Origin: Gari tellinella
Lineage: Eukaryota > Mollusca > Bivalvia > Cardiida > Psammobiidae
Assembly (NCBI GenBank): GCA_922989275.2
Contig: OV277870.1
Location: 39,552,356 to 39,616,355, forward strand
DNA length: 64,000 nt
Direction: 5' to 3'
Shown here one piece after another: positions 62,393 to 64,000 of the stretch. The notes beneath the pieces were generated by a model, which saw only the letters and a program-made list of their open reading frames with translations, did not search any database and was not told the DNA's origin. The stretch's first letter is position 1. Every line of letters begins with the position of its first letter. The translations under genes were made by a program, and so were the position numbers.

Positions 62393-62643
62393 TTAACCCT
62401 TTGAACCCTAGTCCCGCATATAGGCGTCCTTTTCGAACAGTGTACATGTGAATAGTACACTTGTCGTGTGCAAACAGTGAAGACCCAGATCAGAGGGCTC
62501 CAAAAGGAGCCCTCTGATCAGGGTCTTCACTGTTTGTCATAATGCCAAACTTGGGCAAAAACAACCCTTAAAAGTCAGTAATGGACTAGACTAAAATGGA
62601 AACCGGAATTGTCCATTTAAAGTTTCAGGGAGGAATGAGTTAA
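62393..62643. mobile_element. Family E MITE, copy E4
   Basis: TTAA both sides, opposite orientation to E1; loop GCTCCAAAAGGAGC. Confidence 0.92.
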
Positions 62644-62725
62644 TGGGATCTGAGTCATCTGACACTTTATAAATGATATGTAATAATAAATGTTTCAGAG
62701 TATATTGATTTACTGGCAATTATCA

Positions 62726-62935
62726 TACAGTAGAACCTCTCTATCATGACCACAAAAAACGAAGGCTAATTGATTATATAAAAGACAGGTGACAGCTTAA
62801 AAAAAGGTGACAGTAAAACAGAAAGCTCCTTAAGGAGCTTTCTGTTTTGCTGTCATATTCGTTTAAACAGTCACCTGTCATCAACATCTAATTAACACAA
62901 TTTAGTGGTCTTAAAATAGAGAGGTTTTACTGTTA
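62726..62935. mobile_element. Family P MITE carrying hairpin module 2
   Basis: TA-CAGTAGAACCTCTCTATC to AATAGAGAGGTTTTACTG, with GACCAC / GTGGTC inside. The centre (62780-62880) is a D-type hairpin including its AAGACAGGTGACAGCTTAA flank. Confidence 0.85.
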
Positions 62936-63033
62936 TTATATACAGTCGTAATTATATACAGTCATACTTTTTACCGATCAGCCATGAATTTTAAAATTTT
63001 AAGATTCATAGGTCTCTATAAAGAAAGTCGAAT

Positions 63034-63096
63034 TCTTGATGTAGGATGAAAGTAAAGTAGAAAGCTCTTCTTTCATCCTGCATGAAGCTTCCACCT
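63034..63096. repeat. Family D-type hairpin, short (D24)
   Basis: GATGTAGGATGAAAGTAAAG, TAGAAAGCTC then TTCTTTCATCCTGCATGAAG; right arm shortened. Confidence 0.65.
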
Positions 63097-63135
63097 GTAG
63101 TTAAGACAACTAACTTATCTTGTTTGGACTGTTTG

Positions 63136-63389
63136 TTTATCCCATTCCCCCATAAATACGCCTTTTTACGCCTTAAATATATTCCTTCACTAAAGAAAAT
63201 ATTTCCAAAAAAAAACAGTCAAAAATAAAAATCATAAGAGACATTTTCTATATTCTAGCAGATGATAGCTTAAAACAGGCTGAAAGTAAAGCAGAATGTG
63301 CCTTAGGGCACATTCTGCTTTACTTTCAACCTGCTTTAAGTGGTCACCTATTTTCAAAACTAGAAACAGGCTAAGGCGTAATGGGTTTA
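63136..63389. mobile_element. Family A MITE, copy A29
   Basis: TTATCCCATTCCCCCATAAA to GGCTAAGGCGTAATGGGTTT; loop GTGCCTTAGGGCAC. Confidence 0.85.
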
Positions 63390-63589
63390 CACTTTCCACA
63401 CTAATGATATTGTTGTCCACAGCAATTGTCATCTGCTACTGTTCTAAGAGTAGAATTTTGAAGAATTATTATGGAAATAAGATCAGAGTGTCAGATTGTT
63501 ACAAGGGTGTTTAAGTGCGTGACGCTGTGTCTCCTCTGAATCTGCACTGTTTGACAAGGTAAGCACGATTTCCCTGCTAGTGTTCAAAG

Positions 63590-63755
63590 CAGGGCTCCTG
63601 ATAAGGGGGAGTAAATTGAGCGAATCCAACGTATTCACACTCATTTCAGAACCAAATCCTATGGTTTTACTACTCATTAGAATCGTCTCAGAGAGACGAT
63701 TCTAATGAGCAGTGACACCATAGGGTTTAAAGCAGAAACAAATATTTCAGTTTTT
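63590..63755. mobile_element. Family C MITE, copy C17, cut by the bivalve repeat
   Basis: CAGGGCTCCTGATAAGGGGG through the perfect palindrome to ATTTCAGTTTTT; the right end is replaced by the repeat at 63756. Confidence 0.87.
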
Positions 63756-64000
63756 AGCTCACCTGGCACGAAGTGCCAAGGTGAGCTTTTAGGATCGCTG
63801 GATGTCCGTCGTCCGTCGTCTGTCCGTCCGTCCACAATTGTTCGTTAACACTCTACCAGGTTTAAATCTCATTGGATCTTGATGAAACTTGGTCACAATG
63901 TTTGCCTCAATGAAATCTAGGTCAAGTTCGAATGTGGGTCATGTCCGGTCAAAAACTAGGTCACTAGGTCAAATTATCGAAAAACCTTGTTAACACTCTA
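63756..64000 (+). repeat. Bivalve-type dispersed repeat, 5' end, running off the window
   Basis: It starts AGCTCACCTGGCACGAAGTG with a short hairpin ending AAGGTGAGCTTTT, then a TCCGTCGTCCGTC run, then TTGATGAAACTTGGTCACAA and AACTAGGTCACTAGGTCAAA. This start is a repeat I recognise from bivalve assemblies. It interrupts family C copy C17. Confidence 0.75.

Overview
The window is animal nuclear DNA: AT-rich, with intron-split genes in short exons, and dominated by small mobile elements. A bivalve mollusc is the most likely source. The last 245 bases match a repeat I associate with bivalve genomes (AGCTCACCTGGCACGAAGTGCC followed by GTCCGTCGTCCGTC runs), and both genes are most like invertebrate members of their families. 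I cannot name the species.

Two protein-coding genes are supported, both on the + strand. The 3' half of a mitochondrial pyrimidine-nucleotide carrier gene (SLC25A36/33 type) lies at 11579-20150 in three coding exons; I found no earlier exons in the window. A complete ING4/ING5-type gene (H3K4me3-reading subunit of histone acetyltransferase complexes) lies at 43278-55830. It has seven coding positions, and position 4 has two tandem versions (4a and 4b) whose phases allow only one per transcript. A tRNA-Pro(TGG) gene lies on the - strand 267 bases before the ING start codon. No other host gene was recognised between 20.2 and 43 kb or after 55.8 kb.

The rest is repeats. Over a hundred miniature inverted-repeat elements (MITEs) fall into families defined by their ends: TTAA-flanked with CCC-starting ends, piggyBac-like (families A, E, G); TA-flanked with CAGT/CAGC ends, Tc1/mariner-like (B, H, N, P); CAGGGCTCC ends with 6-bp target duplications (C); GGGGCC(C/T)GTTT ends (I); and complete palindromes (D, F). 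Larger non-autonomous elements are K (6785-10466, Kolobok/T2-like), S (about 30285-33985, long inverted arms around a LINE fragment), J (37426-38461, foldback), R (39557-42905, 8-bp target duplication) and Q (43681-45357). The only transposon protein remnant is a 5'-truncated, frameshifted non-LTR reverse transcriptase at 31525-32457.

The most unusual signal is that two central hairpin modules recur in element families whose ends and target sites belong to different transposon classes. Module 1 is AAACAGTTTGGATCC-type (about 65 nt). Module 2 is GCAGG..GAAAGTAAAGCAGAA-type (about 70-95 nt). Their arms change together, so pairing survives although the sequence has drifted. The conserved unit is therefore the hairpin rather than the element. 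In addition, repeat ends stop 16-31 nt before four splice acceptors (ING exons 2, 3 and 4a, and the last SLC25A36 exon), so branch points there probably lie inside repeat DNA.
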